From NCBI GenBank assembly GCA_018660835.1, contig JABJJN010000054.1:162877-226876 (forward strand): a DNA stretch of 64,000 nt, given 5' to 3'. The position numbers and the translations under genes were made by a program. The DNA comes from Gemmatimonadota bacterium. Its GTDB lineage: Bacteria > Latescibacterota > UBA2968 > UBA8231. The first letter of the stretch is position 1; each line of letters starts with the position of its first letter. The notes under the pieces were generated by a model. That model made no database searches and was not told the origin of the DNA. It was given only the letters and a program-made list of their open reading frames with translations. Positions 36,172 through 44,976 of this stretch are shown here, piece by piece.

Positions 36172-38298
36172 TCAGTCTCGTCTCGCCGTCTCTTCGCCAT
36201 GTGCCACCGGAGGCCAACCGGCCAGTTGTGGCAGATCGGCTGGCGGTGCTGATCCATGGGTGATCGACATGAGCACGTCCTGCATCGCAAAGGCGTCTTC
36301 GCCTTCCTTTGCATCGATGCGAAGATACCTGCCGTCCGCCTGACAAGCGCGTGATTTGACCCGGTCTGCCAGTGTCAGTCGAAGAAACTGCACGAGTCGT
36401 TCCTGCAAGTCTCGGTCTTCAATGGGAAAGACAACCTCTACTCGATTGCGCAGATTTCGCGTCATCCAATCAGCGCTGCCAGCCCATAGTTCGGGAGAAC
36501 CACCATTGGCGAAGTAATACAGTCGACTGTGCTCAAGAAAACGTCCGATGATACTGGTGACACGAATGCGTTCGCTGATTCCCAACATTCCGGGCCGCAA
36601 ACGGCAGACACCGCGGACAATCAAGTCGATCTCGACACCCGCCATGGATGCATGGTACAAAGCTTTGATGATCTTGGCGTCTGTGAGGCCATTCATTTTT
36701 GCAACAATCGCCGCCGGTTGGCCGGCGCGTGCGAATTCAGTCTCGCGTTCGATCCGTTGCAGCATGCCATCCATCAGCGTCGTCGGCGCGACCAGCAATT
36801 GCCGGAAGGTTTCGCCCGATCGGGCCGTGAGCATATTGAATACTTCCGCCACTTCGTGCGTAATCTCCTCACGTGACGTCAGTAGACCGATGTCAGTATA
36901 CAATCGCGCCGTCGTGTGATTGTAGTTGCCCGTCCCGAGGTGGACATATCGTCGCAGACGGTCTTCATCACGGCGCACGAGCATCGATAGCTTGCAGTGT
37001 GTTTTCATGCCGATCAGTCCATACACAACATGGACCCCGCTCTCCTCCAACTGCTTCGCCCACTCGATGTTGGAGGCTTCGTCGAAACGTGCCTTCAGTT
37101 CTATCAGTGCCGTCACTTCCTTGCCACCCTCGGAGGCCTTGATCAGGGCCTGCACGACGCGCGAATCCTCGCCTGTCCGATAGAGGGTCTGTTTGATTGC
37201 CAATACCTTCGGGTCTGTGGCTGCTTTGTCGATGAAATCCGTGACGGTGCTGAAGGATTCATAAGGGTGATGCAGGAGGATATCACGTTGTCGAAGGCTC
37301 TCGAAGAAGGTGTCTGAATCCTCGGGAAGCTGTACTTCGGTCGCCGTGTAGGGACGGTCCTTCAGGTCTGGACGCTGGACCAGACTATACACAGCGAAGA
37401 TGCGGTTCAGATTGACCGGTCCATGGGCGTAGTACACCTGATCGGCAACAATCTCGAACTGACGGCAAAGGAAATTGACGAGGCGTTCCGGTGCACCACG
37501 ATCGACCTCGAGGCGCACTACGTCCCCTTTGCGTCGCTTCTCCAGGGATTCTTCAATCTCTTCCAGAAGATTGTCCGCTTCTTCTTCGTTGACATACAGT
37601 TCGCCATTGCGCGTGACACGGAATGCCCCGTGGCCGGTGACGGTGTAGCCCTCAAACATTTCACTGATCTGATGCTCAACGATGCCCGCCAGGGTGACCA
37701 TATGGACCGAACCATCGTCGAGATCCGGTAGTGGCAAGATCCGTGGCAGCACACGTGGCACGGTGACCACGCCGACGGCTGTTTGGCCATCATGCTCTAA
37801 CAGAACGCCAATGCACAGGGCCTTGTTGAGGACGCGAGGGAAGGGGTGTGCCGGGTCGATGACAATCGGCGTCAGAATCGGCTCAAGTTCACCACGCCAG
37901 TAGCTGTGGATATAGGCGAGGTGTTCGCCCTGCAATTGCTCCACGTCCCACAGGTGGATTTTCTCGGCCGCAAGGGCAGGCAGTAGATCGTCATTCCAGC
38001 AGGCATACTGCGCGTCCACCTGCGCATGGGCTGTCCGCGAAATGGCCTGCAGTTGCTCTGCCGGTGTCAGGCCGTCAGGTCCGGTGGGGCCGCCGCCACT
38101 CTCGTGGACTTGCAGCAGGCCGGCGACGCGTACCTCGAAAAACTCGTCCAGATTGTTGGCGACGATACCGAGAAATTTCACCCGTTCAAGCAGGGGATTG
38201 CGTTCATCCCGGGCCTCCTCAAGGACGCGTCGATTGAAGTCCAGCCAGGAGAGCTCACGGTTGATATAGTATTCAGGACGGGAGAGATCAGTGCTCAC
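36172..38298 (-). CDS. ppk1: polyphosphate kinase 1
   Basis: The 708-residue protein matches Ppk1: YINRELSWLDFNRRVLEEA at the N-terminus, ANNLDEFFEVRVAGL, DPKVLAIKQTLYRT, and ALIELKARFDEASNIEWAKQ. GMKTHCKLSMLVRRD carries the phosphorylated His. RRYVHLGTGNYN and FLEHSRLYYFANGG (second essential His region) follow. It transfers the gamma-phosphate of ATP to polyphosphate reversibly at the membrane. GTG 38298 gives a start in line with family length; the frame extends to 38454 and the exact start is uncertain because no strong SD is seen. The GlmU-like gene follows 2 bp after the stop. Confidence 0.95.
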   Translation of the reverse strand: MSTDLSRPEYYINRELSWLDFNRRVLEEARDERNPLLERVKFLGIVANNLDEFFEVRVAGLLQVHESGGGPTGPDGLTPAEQLQAISRTAHAQVDAQYACWNDDLLPALAAEKIHLWDVEQLQGEHLAYIHSYWRGELEPILTPIVIDPAHPFPRVLNKALCIGVLLEHDGQTAVGVVTVPRVLPRILPLPDLDDGSVHMVTLAGIVEHQISEMFEGYTVTGHGAFRVTRNGELYVNEEEADNLLEEIEESLEKRRKGDVVRLEVDRGAPERLVNFLCRQFEIVADQVYYAHGPVNLNRIFAVYSLVQRPDLKDRPYTATEVQLPEDSDTFFESLRQRDILLHHPYESFSTVTDFIDKAATDPKVLAIKQTLYRTGEDSRVVQALIKASEGGKEVTALIELKARFDEASNIEWAKQLEESGVHVVYGLIGMKTHCKLSMLVRRDEDRLRRYVHLGTGNYNHTTARLYTDIGLLTSREEITHEVAEVFNMLTARSGETFRQLLVAPTTLMDGMLQRIERETEFARAGQPAAIVAKMNGLTDAKIIKALYHASMAGVEIDLIVRGVCRLRPGMLGISERIRVTSIIGRFLEHSRLYYFANGGSPELWAGSADWMTRNLRNRVEVVFPIEDRDLQERLVQFLRLTLADRVKSRACQADGRYLRIDAKEGEDAFAMQDVLMSITHGSAPPADLPQLAGWPPVAHGEETARRD

Positions 38299-38407
38299 TT
38301 TGGTCCATTCAGGTCGGTTCGGAGGCGTTCGTCGGAAGACTGTAAAATTAACGGGCACAACCAGATGAGTCAAAAACGGATAGCCCAATCCGGCAGGGAT
38401 TGTCTGC

Positions 38408-39250
38408 TCAGGTTCCCCACACCAGCTGAACGAAATCACGGTCAGACACGGCATTGCCGATCACGTCTTCGAGGGCGAAGGTTTCGCCCGCGGCCGGCGT
38501 AATCCCGGCGGTGAATTCAATGCAGGCAATGCCATCGAAGCCGCCGTCACGAACATGAGGGAGCAGGCGACGATAGTCGACCCAATCTCCATCTGCGAGG
38601 CACACCGTTTGGCGTTCTGCGCTCAAGCGATTCTGTAGGTGCAGATGATGGACACGATGGGCGATGCTGTCGTAGAAGTCGATCGTCGCCTGCGTGTCGT
38701 GATCCACATAGGGCTGGAAGCAGAGTGCGAGGTTTTCGACATCCGCCAAATCTGCCAACAATCGATCCGTACTGGCGGGGTTGTCACACAGCGTGCCACC
38801 GTGAGTTTCGAGAGTCAGGATCATTCCATGCTCACCCACGTCGGCGGCGAGGGTCCGCAACCTTTGCATGGTCAACTCACGGACGGTGTCATCCGCATCG
38901 GCACTGGCGACACGACCGGGAAAGATCTTGAACACAGTCGCACCCAGGGAGGCGCTGACTTCCACCGTCCGCTGCAACTCGGCGGCGAAGGTTTGGGCCG
39001 CGGAGTCCTGATGATGAAACTGCGGATAGGCGCCGACAGCGATCACCTGCATTTCCAGAGCCTGCATCCGGGCTTGCACAGCTTCTACCTGCTCATCGGT
39101 CAGATTCGAAATGTGATACTGCCAGATTTCAAGCTGTTGAAACCCAGCCAGCTGGACCGGCTCGAGCAAATCAATGAGGGGCCAACTGAGTTTCTTGTCC
39201 GCCGTCCAACGATTGGGTTCAAGCATGATGGTATTGAGCAGCAATTCCAC
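38408..39250 (-). CDS. TIM-barrel sugar phosphate isomerase/epimerase
   Basis: A 280-residue xylose-isomerase-like TIM-barrel (AP endonuclease 2 superfamily): GFQQLEIWQYHISNLTDE, ILTLETHGGTLCDNPAST (the metal-binding Glu region), VHHLHLQNR, and FDGIACIEFT with the second Glu. It probably isomerises or epimerises a ketose or sugar phosphate. GTG 39250 follows AAAAGG by seven bases; the longer open frame to 39349 adds sequence without an obvious match. It is divergent from the 2-hydroxyacid dehydrogenase, with about 125 bp between. Confidence 0.85.
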   Translation of the reverse strand: MELLLNTIMLEPNRWTADKKLSWPLIDLLEPVQLAGFQQLEIWQYHISNLTDEQVEAVQARMQALEMQVIAVGAYPQFHHQDSAAQTFAAELQRTVEVSASLGATVFKIFPGRVASADADDTVRELTMQRLRTLAADVGEHGMILTLETHGGTLCDNPASTDRLLADLADVENLALCFQPYVDHDTQATIDFYDSIAHRVHHLHLQNRLSAERQTVCLADGDWVDYRRLLPHVRDGGFDGIACIEFTAGITPAAGETFALEDVIGNAVSDRDFVQLVWGT

Positions 39251-39375
39251 GGTCGCGCCTTTTTTGACAGATTCGGGGGCATGGGGCTCTATTAGCTCGA
39301 TGTTACGCCATGCAGCAGACAAAGTAGCGTGGCCGGCAAATCCCAACAATCCAACGATGCTGAAAGATCCTCGCT

Positions 39376-40344
39376 ATGGCAGACCCCGTCCGCATTCTCG
39401 TTCCAGGTGATGACCCACCTCAGATCGCAGGCTCACCTCACCTCGAGCGCCTGAAGCCGTATGGTGAAGTTATCCTCCACGCCGATCCTCCCGCGTCGAA
39501 GGAAGATCAGATCCAGCGTGCAGCTGGCTGTCAGGTGGTGATCAATTCTCGCGGTTCCGTTACATGGAGGGAAGACGATCTAAAAGCCTTGCCGGATCTT
39601 CGCATGATTACGACCTGTTCCATCGGAACGGATATGATTGATCTGAAGCCGGCGGCGGATCTTGGCATTGTTGTCTCCAATCAGCCCGGCAGGACGGCGC
39701 CCGTCGTCGCCGAACACATGCTCGGACTGCTCTTTGCCGTCGCCAAACGTGCCGCTTTCCAGACGGCAGAGATTCGTCAGCAGCGCTGGACGCGACGCAT
39801 GAATCTCGGGGTACAAGGCAAGACATTGGGTATCGTGGGCACGGGCAATATCGGCGCCGAACTGGCTCGCCTCGGGCGTGCCCTGGGAATGGAGGTCATC
39901 GCCTGGACATTCAATCCTTCACCCGAGCGGGGGTTGGCACTTGGCGTGCGCTTCGTTGCGACCCTCGACCAATTGCTGGCACAGGCAGATTATGTGAGTC
40001 TCCATGTGGCACTCACCGACGACACGCGAGGTCTGATCGGCGCAAAGCAATTGGCAACCATGAAAGAGGATGCTGTTCTGCTGAATGGTGCGCGTGGTGA
40101 TGTTGTCGATCTGGATGCACTGGCGACGGCGCTTGAACGAGGTCAGTTGGCTGGCGCCGGACTCGATGTGTTTCCAGACGAACCCTTCGTCGCCGAGCAC
40201 CCGATTCAGAACTGCGAGCAGGTCGTGATGACACCCCACGCAGCGGATCAGACGCCAGAGGGAGTGGATCTTTTGAATGGGGGTGCTGTGGACAATGTCA
40301 TCGCCTTCCTTGAAGGGCGGCCGCAGAACAATGTTGCCCGCTGA
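39376..40344 (+). CDS. D-isomer-specific 2-hydroxyacid dehydrogenase (SerA-like)
   Basis: The 322-residue enzyme shows the NAD-binding motif GIVGTGNIGAELARLGRALG and the catalytic triad positions Arg in LLNGARGDVVD, Glu in DVFPDEPF and His in MTPHAAD. The family reduces 2-oxo acids or oxidises 3-phosphoglycerate. The C-terminal ACT domain of many SerA proteins is absent, so the short form is compatible with glyoxylate/hydroxypyruvate or sugar-acid metabolism. A TIM-barrel isomerase gene follows 66 bp downstream. Confidence 0.92.
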   Translation: MADPVRILVPGDDPPQIAGSPHLERLKPYGEVILHADPPASKEDQIQRAAGCQVVINSRGSVTWREDDLKALPDLRMITTCSIGTDMIDLKPAADLGIVVSNQPGRTAPVVAEHMLGLLFAVAKRAAFQTAEIRQQRWTRRMNLGVQGKTLGIVGTGNIGAELARLGRALGMEVIAWTFNPSPERGLALGVRFVATLDQLLAQADYVSLHVALTDDTRGLIGAKQLATMKEDAVLLNGARGDVVDLDALATALERGQLAGAGLDVFPDEPFVAEHPIQNCEQVVMTPHAADQTPEGVDLLNGGAVDNVIAFLEGRPQNNVAR

Positions 40345-40410
40345 CACGGCGCCGCTACCCACTCACGCGATACAGTTACCCGCTGACGCGACAAAGGGGA
40401 CTCCACTGTA

Positions 40411-41250
40411 ATGTTCACATCTTTGAGCCCAGGAGCGATCGGTGTCAGCGTTGAAGGTCTTGAACAAGGACTGACACTGGCAGCCGACCACGGCTTCGAC
40501 GGTTATCACTTCAGCATTACGGATGCGGCAGCCGTCGGTGCTGAGCGAATCGGCGAACTCTGCGAGCATACAGGCGTACGTCTGGCGGCTTTTGGTTTCC
40601 CATTGGAATTTCGCGGCGACGAGGAGCAACTGGAGGACAGCCTGGGTGCCCTTGAGGCGCAGGCCGCTCTGGCTGCAAGCCTCGGCGTGCAGCGCACGGC
40701 GACGTGGATCAGTCCCGCGTCAAATGAGCTGACTTTCCAGGAGAACTTCGACCTGCATGTGCAGCGATTGCGACCGGCTGCAGAGATCCTTGATGCGCAT
40801 GGAATCCGCCTGGGCCTGGAGTACGTCGGCCCCCTGCGCAGTCGCGAGAGCATGAAGCATGCCTTTGTGCACTCCTTGGATCAGATGGCTGATCTCTGCG
40901 CCGCAATAGGTGAGAATGTGGGATTTCTCCTCGACGCCTGGCATTGGTATACGGCGGGGGAAGACAGCACGCACCTGCAGAGATTGAGTCCAGAGCAGAT
41001 CGTGGATGTCCATGTGAATGATGCACCGGACAAACCGGTGGATGCTCAGATAGACAACCAACGCGAATTACCCGGAGCGACGGGTGTGATCGACATCATG
41101 ACCTTCCTCACCGCCCTCAAGCGTGTTGGCTATGATGGGCCCGTTATGGTGGAGCCCTTCAGTGAGACTGTGCGCGCAATGTCGACAGAAGATGCAGTGG
41201 GTGCTACGGCAGCGGCCCTACGCTCTGTCTGGGAGCAGGCGGGCCTGTGA
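40411..41250 (+). CDS. TIM-barrel sugar phosphate isomerase/epimerase
   Basis: The 279-residue protein belongs to the xylose-isomerase-like TIM-barrel group: ITDAAAVGAERIGEL, LGLEYVGPLRSRESM (metal Glu), NVGFLLDAWHWYTAGEDSTH, IVDVHVNDAPD and GPVMVEPFSE (second metal Glu). It resembles hydroxypyruvate isomerase and inosose-pathway epimerases. AGGGGA precedes the ATG by 11 bases. It shares orientation with the neighbouring dehydrogenase and glycosyltransferase genes and may act on the same carbohydrate. Confidence 0.9.
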   Translation: MFTSLSPGAIGVSVEGLEQGLTLAADHGFDGYHFSITDAAAVGAERIGELCEHTGVRLAAFGFPLEFRGDEEQLEDSLGALEAQAALAASLGVQRTATWISPASNELTFQENFDLHVQRLRPAAEILDAHGIRLGLEYVGPLRSRESMKHAFVHSLDQMADLCAAIGENVGFLLDAWHWYTAGEDSTHLQRLSPEQIVDVHVNDAPDKPVDAQIDNQRELPGATGVIDIMTFLTALKRVGYDGPVMVEPFSETVRAMSTEDAVGATAAALRSVWEQAGL

Positions 41251-41270
41251 TCGAGTCAGAGGCCATCTGA

Positions 41271-42437
41271 GTGCGCGTCGCTCACATCGTCCCCACAGAC
41301 CGCATCGCCTGGCTTCTGTTGAGACGCCGTCTGACCCAGTTGATGGCGGCTGGATGCGAGATTCACCTGCTTTGTGGCAGGGCGCCTGATTCGGGTGCTG
41401 CCGACGGCGTCGACTACGAATCCGGCTTGGAAGCGCTCGGGATCAAGCTGACCTACTTGCCCTTCGAGCGGGAGATCTCTCCTTGGTCAGACGCTCGTAC
41501 GTCAGCGGCGTTGTACGCGGCGCTGCGTCGTGGCAACTACGATATCATTCATACGCACAATCCCAAAGCGGGCCTGCTCGGCCCACCGATTGCGCAACTT
41601 GCCGGTGTGCGACAGGTCGTACACACGGTGCATGGCTTCTTATTTCACGATCGCACCAAGGGACTCTACCATGCCGCCGCACTGGCTGCTGAGCGCTGGA
41701 CGGCGTTCTGGAGCGATCATCTGTTGTTTCAGTCCGAAGAGGATCTGGCCTACGCGACGGCACATCACTTCAAAGAAGAAGATCGCCTTCATCTAGTGGG
41801 CAATGGTGTAGATATCTCGTATTTCGATCCCGCTGCAAACCCGCAGGCCAGGGCCCAGAGGCGGCATGAACTGGGATGGTCTGACGAGGATCTCGTGGTG
41901 GGCACGGTGGGACGAGTCGTCGAAGAAAAGGGTTATCTTGAATTCTTCGATATGGCCGGGCGGCTGGCTCGTATCAACGACAGAGTCCGCTTCCTCGTGG
42001 TGGGCTTGTTCGAACCCGAGCAATCGGATGCCGTCGATCCCTATGCACTGGCTCGCGACCATGGAGTCGAGGATCGTTGCCAGATTCTGCAGGGGCGCAG
42101 TGACATGCCCGCCCTCTATGCGGCGATGGATGTCTTTGTCCTGGCATCGCACCGCGAAGGCTTGTCCAAGTCATTGCTGGAGGCCACAGCGATGTCTCGC
42201 GCCGCGGTAACCTGCGACATTCGTGGCTGTCGAGAGATTGTCGTGGAGGGGCAGACTGGATTGCTGGTACCTATGCGTGATGCAGCGGCCCTGCAGGTCG
42301 CGGTCTCAACATTACTGGAGGACAAGGACCTGCGGCGAGGTATGGGCGCCGCTGGACGACAACGCGTGGCCGAGCACTACACCGAGTCGATTGTGGCTAA
42401 GCGCCTGCTTGAGATCTACAAGAATCTTGATTGGTAA
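41271..42437 (+). CDS. glycosyltransferase family 4
   Basis: The 388-residue GT-B protein begins with VAHIVPTDRIAWLLLRRRL and IIHTHNPKAGLLG. It continues with the linker GNGVDISYFDP, the nucleotide-sugar site VGTVGRVVEEKGYLEFFDMA, and the E-x7-E segment SHREGLSKSLLEATAMSR, a GT4 hallmark. It transfers a sugar from a nucleotide donor, probably to a lipid or polysaccharide. GTG 41271 has AGAGG upstream and starts 20 bp after the isomerase. A small perfect hairpin (42444-42457) lies between it and the convergent DUF4432 gene. Confidence 0.94.
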   Translation: MRVAHIVPTDRIAWLLLRRRLTQLMAAGCEIHLLCGRAPDSGAADGVDYESGLEALGIKLTYLPFEREISPWSDARTSAALYAALRRGNYDIIHTHNPKAGLLGPPIAQLAGVRQVVHTVHGFLFHDRTKGLYHAAALAAERWTAFWSDHLLFQSEEDLAYATAHHFKEEDRLHLVGNGVDISYFDPAANPQARAQRRHELGWSDEDLVVGTVGRVVEEKGYLEFFDMAGRLARINDRVRFLVVGLFEPEQSDAVDPYALARDHGVEDRCQILQGRSDMPALYAAMDVFVLASHREGLSKSLLEATAMSRAAVTCDIRGCREIVVEGQTGLLVPMRDAAALQVAVSTLLEDKDLRRGMGAAGRQRVAEHYTESIVAKRLLEIYKNLDW

Positions 42438-42468
42438 GTGCCGTCCCGGCTCCGGGAACCTGTCACAA

Positions 42469-43542
42469 TCAGCTATGAGCCCGTTCAAAGGCTCGAATTT
42501 CTTTTTCGCCGTCGAGAACGCCCATCTCCAGGTGAAAATCGCGTGTCTGTCCCGGTTCAAGGTATTCGAGGCTACGATTCTTCCGATTCCAGGCACGACC
42601 GAGGGCACTGCAATTGCCCGGTTCGATCCCGGTGACATAGGTGCCGCGGTGGAAGTGCTGCCACTGACTCAGAACGGGCATTTCCTTGCGCGGGAACTTC
42701 CAATACAAACCTAGCCCTAGCCGATCATTTATGAGCGCTACGTGCACATCACCGCGCCGATCGGCCCGAGGTCGGTGGATGTAGACGTCATCGTGCATGC
42801 GCTGGCGCGGGCCGGCCATTTTCGCATATACGTCGGGAGAAACGTCTTCATCCTTGAGCCAGTCTGTCGTCTTGCGTGACTGTACCAGCAGTCGCGCACC
42901 GACATCGAGCAGGGGCCACCCTGGATTGGTGTGATAGAGCACCATCAGTGGTGCCGGGTCAGTACCCAGGTTTTCAACGCGATCGTGGATACGTATTACG
43001 CTCTCTCCGAGGACCGTCGACAGCTGTCGCGTCATCTCCAAACAATGACCGAACATGATGTGCTCACGCATTCGTCCACCCAGGCGCAATACATAGTCGT
43101 CCCCTTCCCAGGCGCCGCGTGTGTATACGTCCTTTGCCGGGATGTAGGAGAGACGGCCGTGTAGTGGCAACTCCTCGTTTTCTTCCTGTGGATCGGTCTC
43201 CGGGTGTCCGACGAAGGTCAGTCCGCACGTCGTCAGCAAGCCAAGGAAGGAGCCGCGCATCCAATCGTATCCTGTGGGTTCATAGAAGGCAGGGCCCACG
43301 TCTCCCGTCTTGGAGCGAAAACACAGGGACATCCCTTTGTAGGTTGCTGCACTGATATCGAGGGCGCGTCCTGGTAATACAGAAAAGCTCAGGCCCGAGG
43401 CATTGCTTACCTCGATCAACCCGGCACCCCGTTCGGTGCCCTCTATCAGTTCACCGCGCCGGATCCCTGCGACCTGCGACATGTCGCCGACGAGATCCTG
43501 AACCTGCTGTCGTGTGTAGTTGCGTCCGAATAGTTTGGGCAT
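42469..43542 (-). CDS. DUF4432 aldose-1-epimerase-like protein
   Basis: The 357-residue beta-sandwich protein has GAGLIEVSNASGLSFSVLPG, LPLHGRLSYIPAKDVY and LYHTNPGWPLLD, matching the DUF4432 (galactose-mutarotase-like) family. Such proteins bind hexoses. The second ATG (43542) is six bases from AGGAGG, whereas ATG 43548 touches it, so 43542 is chosen. It lies convergent to the GT4 gene and downstream of the enolase-superfamily gene, separated by 110 bp. Confidence 0.88.
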   Translation of the reverse strand: MPKLFGRNYTRQQVQDLVGDMSQVAGIRRGELIEGTERGAGLIEVSNASGLSFSVLPGRALDISAATYKGMSLCFRSKTGDVGPAFYEPTGYDWMRGSFLGLLTTCGLTFVGHPETDPQEENEELPLHGRLSYIPAKDVYTRGAWEGDDYVLRLGGRMREHIMFGHCLEMTRQLSTVLGESVIRIHDRVENLGTDPAPLMVLYHTNPGWPLLDVGARLLVQSRKTTDWLKDEDVSPDVYAKMAGPRQRMHDDVYIHRPRADRRGDVHVALINDRLGLGLYWKFPRKEMPVLSQWQHFHRGTYVTGIEPGNCSALGRAWNRKNRSLEYLEPGQTRDFHLEMGVLDGEKEIRAFERAHS

Positions 43543-43652
43543 GGCCATCCTCCTGTTGGACTTGTGGCGCCAATCTTAGTCAGCTACGACCTGTCTGTCA
43601 CCTCGGCGTTGGTTGGTTGCCCGCCGATGTCGGCACGGTCACTTTCTCAGAT

Positions 43653-44840
43653 TCAAGCCTGCCAGCGTTCCATGGCTGAGGCCGAAAGGCAGACGCCGAG
43701 TCCGGCGCCAGGCGGGAGGGCAAGTCCGCCTGATTCGTATCTGATCGCAGGCTCCACGACATCTGCAGTGAGCAATCCTGGGCCAACCAGATCACTTGCC
43801 CAAGTGACCGCCGTCGCCGCTGCCGCAACGTGCAGCGCCGCTGCGGTGCCGATACCAAGCTCGACCGTACTGCCCAGCAGGGCTGGCATCCCTGCAGCCT
43901 GGGCCAGTTGCAAAAGGCGCATGGCTCGGCGCAGACCGCCTGCCTGGGCAGGAATCACGTTAATGGCGTCTACGGCTTTGTTGGCGAGCAATGCCAGGGT
44001 AAAGGCGTCGTCGAAATCACCCACATGCTCGATGATGGGAACCGAAATCTGCGATCGGAGGGCGGCGAGGGATCTGGCCGCTGATTCTGGATCTTCATCG
44101 ATGACCTGAGGCTGATCTTTGGCTAGGCTGCGTGAAATGGCGGACAAGGGGGTTTCGACGGCGTCGATTCCAAGTTCAGCCAGCCTGTGTAGTCGAGCCA
44201 CCGCCTCCTCATGATCCCAGGCACCACTGGCGTCGACGCGCAGATGAGCGCCAGGGCCCAATCGCTGTCTGACCTCGCGTACTCGCTCGTCGTCCGCATC
44301 CGCGTCGAGCCCCACCTTGAGTTTGAAGGCATTGAAACCTTGAGCCTGCCGTTGTTCGACCTCGGCGACCACATCTTCTGTGGAGCGGATGTAGGCGACC
44401 CAGCTGACGGTGATGTGCTGACGTACAGGACCACCTAGCAGCGCACAGACGGGGAGCGATGTGCAGCGACCGAGAAGGTCGAGAACAGCCATTTCCACAG
44501 CACATCTTGTCAGTCGCCGCAACTCGGGGTGGGCGATGACGGTGATCGCCGGTTCAGCACGTTTCTTCAGCGCCGCTTCGTCTATCAAAGCCTCACCTAC
44601 TAGGCCGTTGAGTAGCCCTTGGCGGATGGAATCTGCTGAGGGCGGTGCCCAATCAGGCTCGATGTCTGAGATCTCACCGAGTCCAACCTGTCCATCATCG
44701 CCGATGATCTGCAGCACGTAGTAAAGTGATGCCTCTTTACCTCCTGGTGGCGAGCCATCGGCAACGTGCGTGACATAGTGCCTGGGAATCTGCACCACCT
44801 GTACTGCAATATCGGCAATACGTGTGGGTAAGAGGCTCAT
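43653..44840 (-). CDS. enolase-superfamily (mandelate racemase/muconate lactonising) enzyme
   Basis: The 395-residue enzyme has the capping domain and barrel of the superfamily: AVEMAVLDLLGR, the KxK motif in FKLKVGLDADA, metal ligands Asp in LRVDASGAW, Glu in GIDAVETPL and Asp/Glu in IIEHVGDFDD. At the end of the next strand, INVIPAQAGGLRRA has no Lys at the position where MLE-type enzymes carry the second acid/base. That suggests a changed or lost activity, though I aligned it only by eye. GGAG sits seven bases before ATG 44840. It diverges from the HD-GYP gene. Confidence 0.88.
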   Translation of the reverse strand: MSLLPTRIADIAVQVVQIPRHYVTHVADGSPPGGKEASLYYVLQIIGDDGQVGLGEISDIEPDWAPPSADSIRQGLLNGLVGEALIDEAALKKRAEPAITVIAHPELRRLTRCAVEMAVLDLLGRCTSLPVCALLGGPVRQHITVSWVAYIRSTEDVVAEVEQRQAQGFNAFKLKVGLDADADDERVREVRQRLGPGAHLRVDASGAWDHEEAVARLHRLAELGIDAVETPLSAISRSLAKDQPQVIDEDPESAARSLAALRSQISVPIIEHVGDFDDAFTLALLANKAVDAINVIPAQAGGLRRAMRLLQLAQAAGMPALLGSTVELGIGTAAALHVAAAATAVTWASDLVGPGLLTADVVEPAIRYESGGLALPPGAGLGVCLSASAMERWQA

Positions 44841-44891
44841 CTGGACTCCGATATGTAGTTGGAAGTTCCTGTAAATACGGATGTTGCCATT

Positions 44892-44968
44892 GCTCTTGAC
44901 TGTCTAGCTGTGAGGCGGCTTCTTATACAGGCTGCCACCCCCGCCTCTACCAGTCAAGAGTATAAGAA
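44892..44968 (+). promoter_or_regulatory. two interlocked inverted repeats in the HD-GYP gene leader
   Basis: CTCTTGACTG (44893-44902) is perfectly complementary to CAGTCAAGAG (44951-44960). TTCTTATAC (44920-44928) is perfectly complementary to GTATAAGAA (44960-44968). The arms interleave (A-B-A'-B'), so the two stems either exclude each other or form a pseudoknot. The B' arm ends eight bases before the ATG and covers the ribosome-site region. Confidence 0.6.
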
Positions 44969-44976
44969 CCTGCGTC

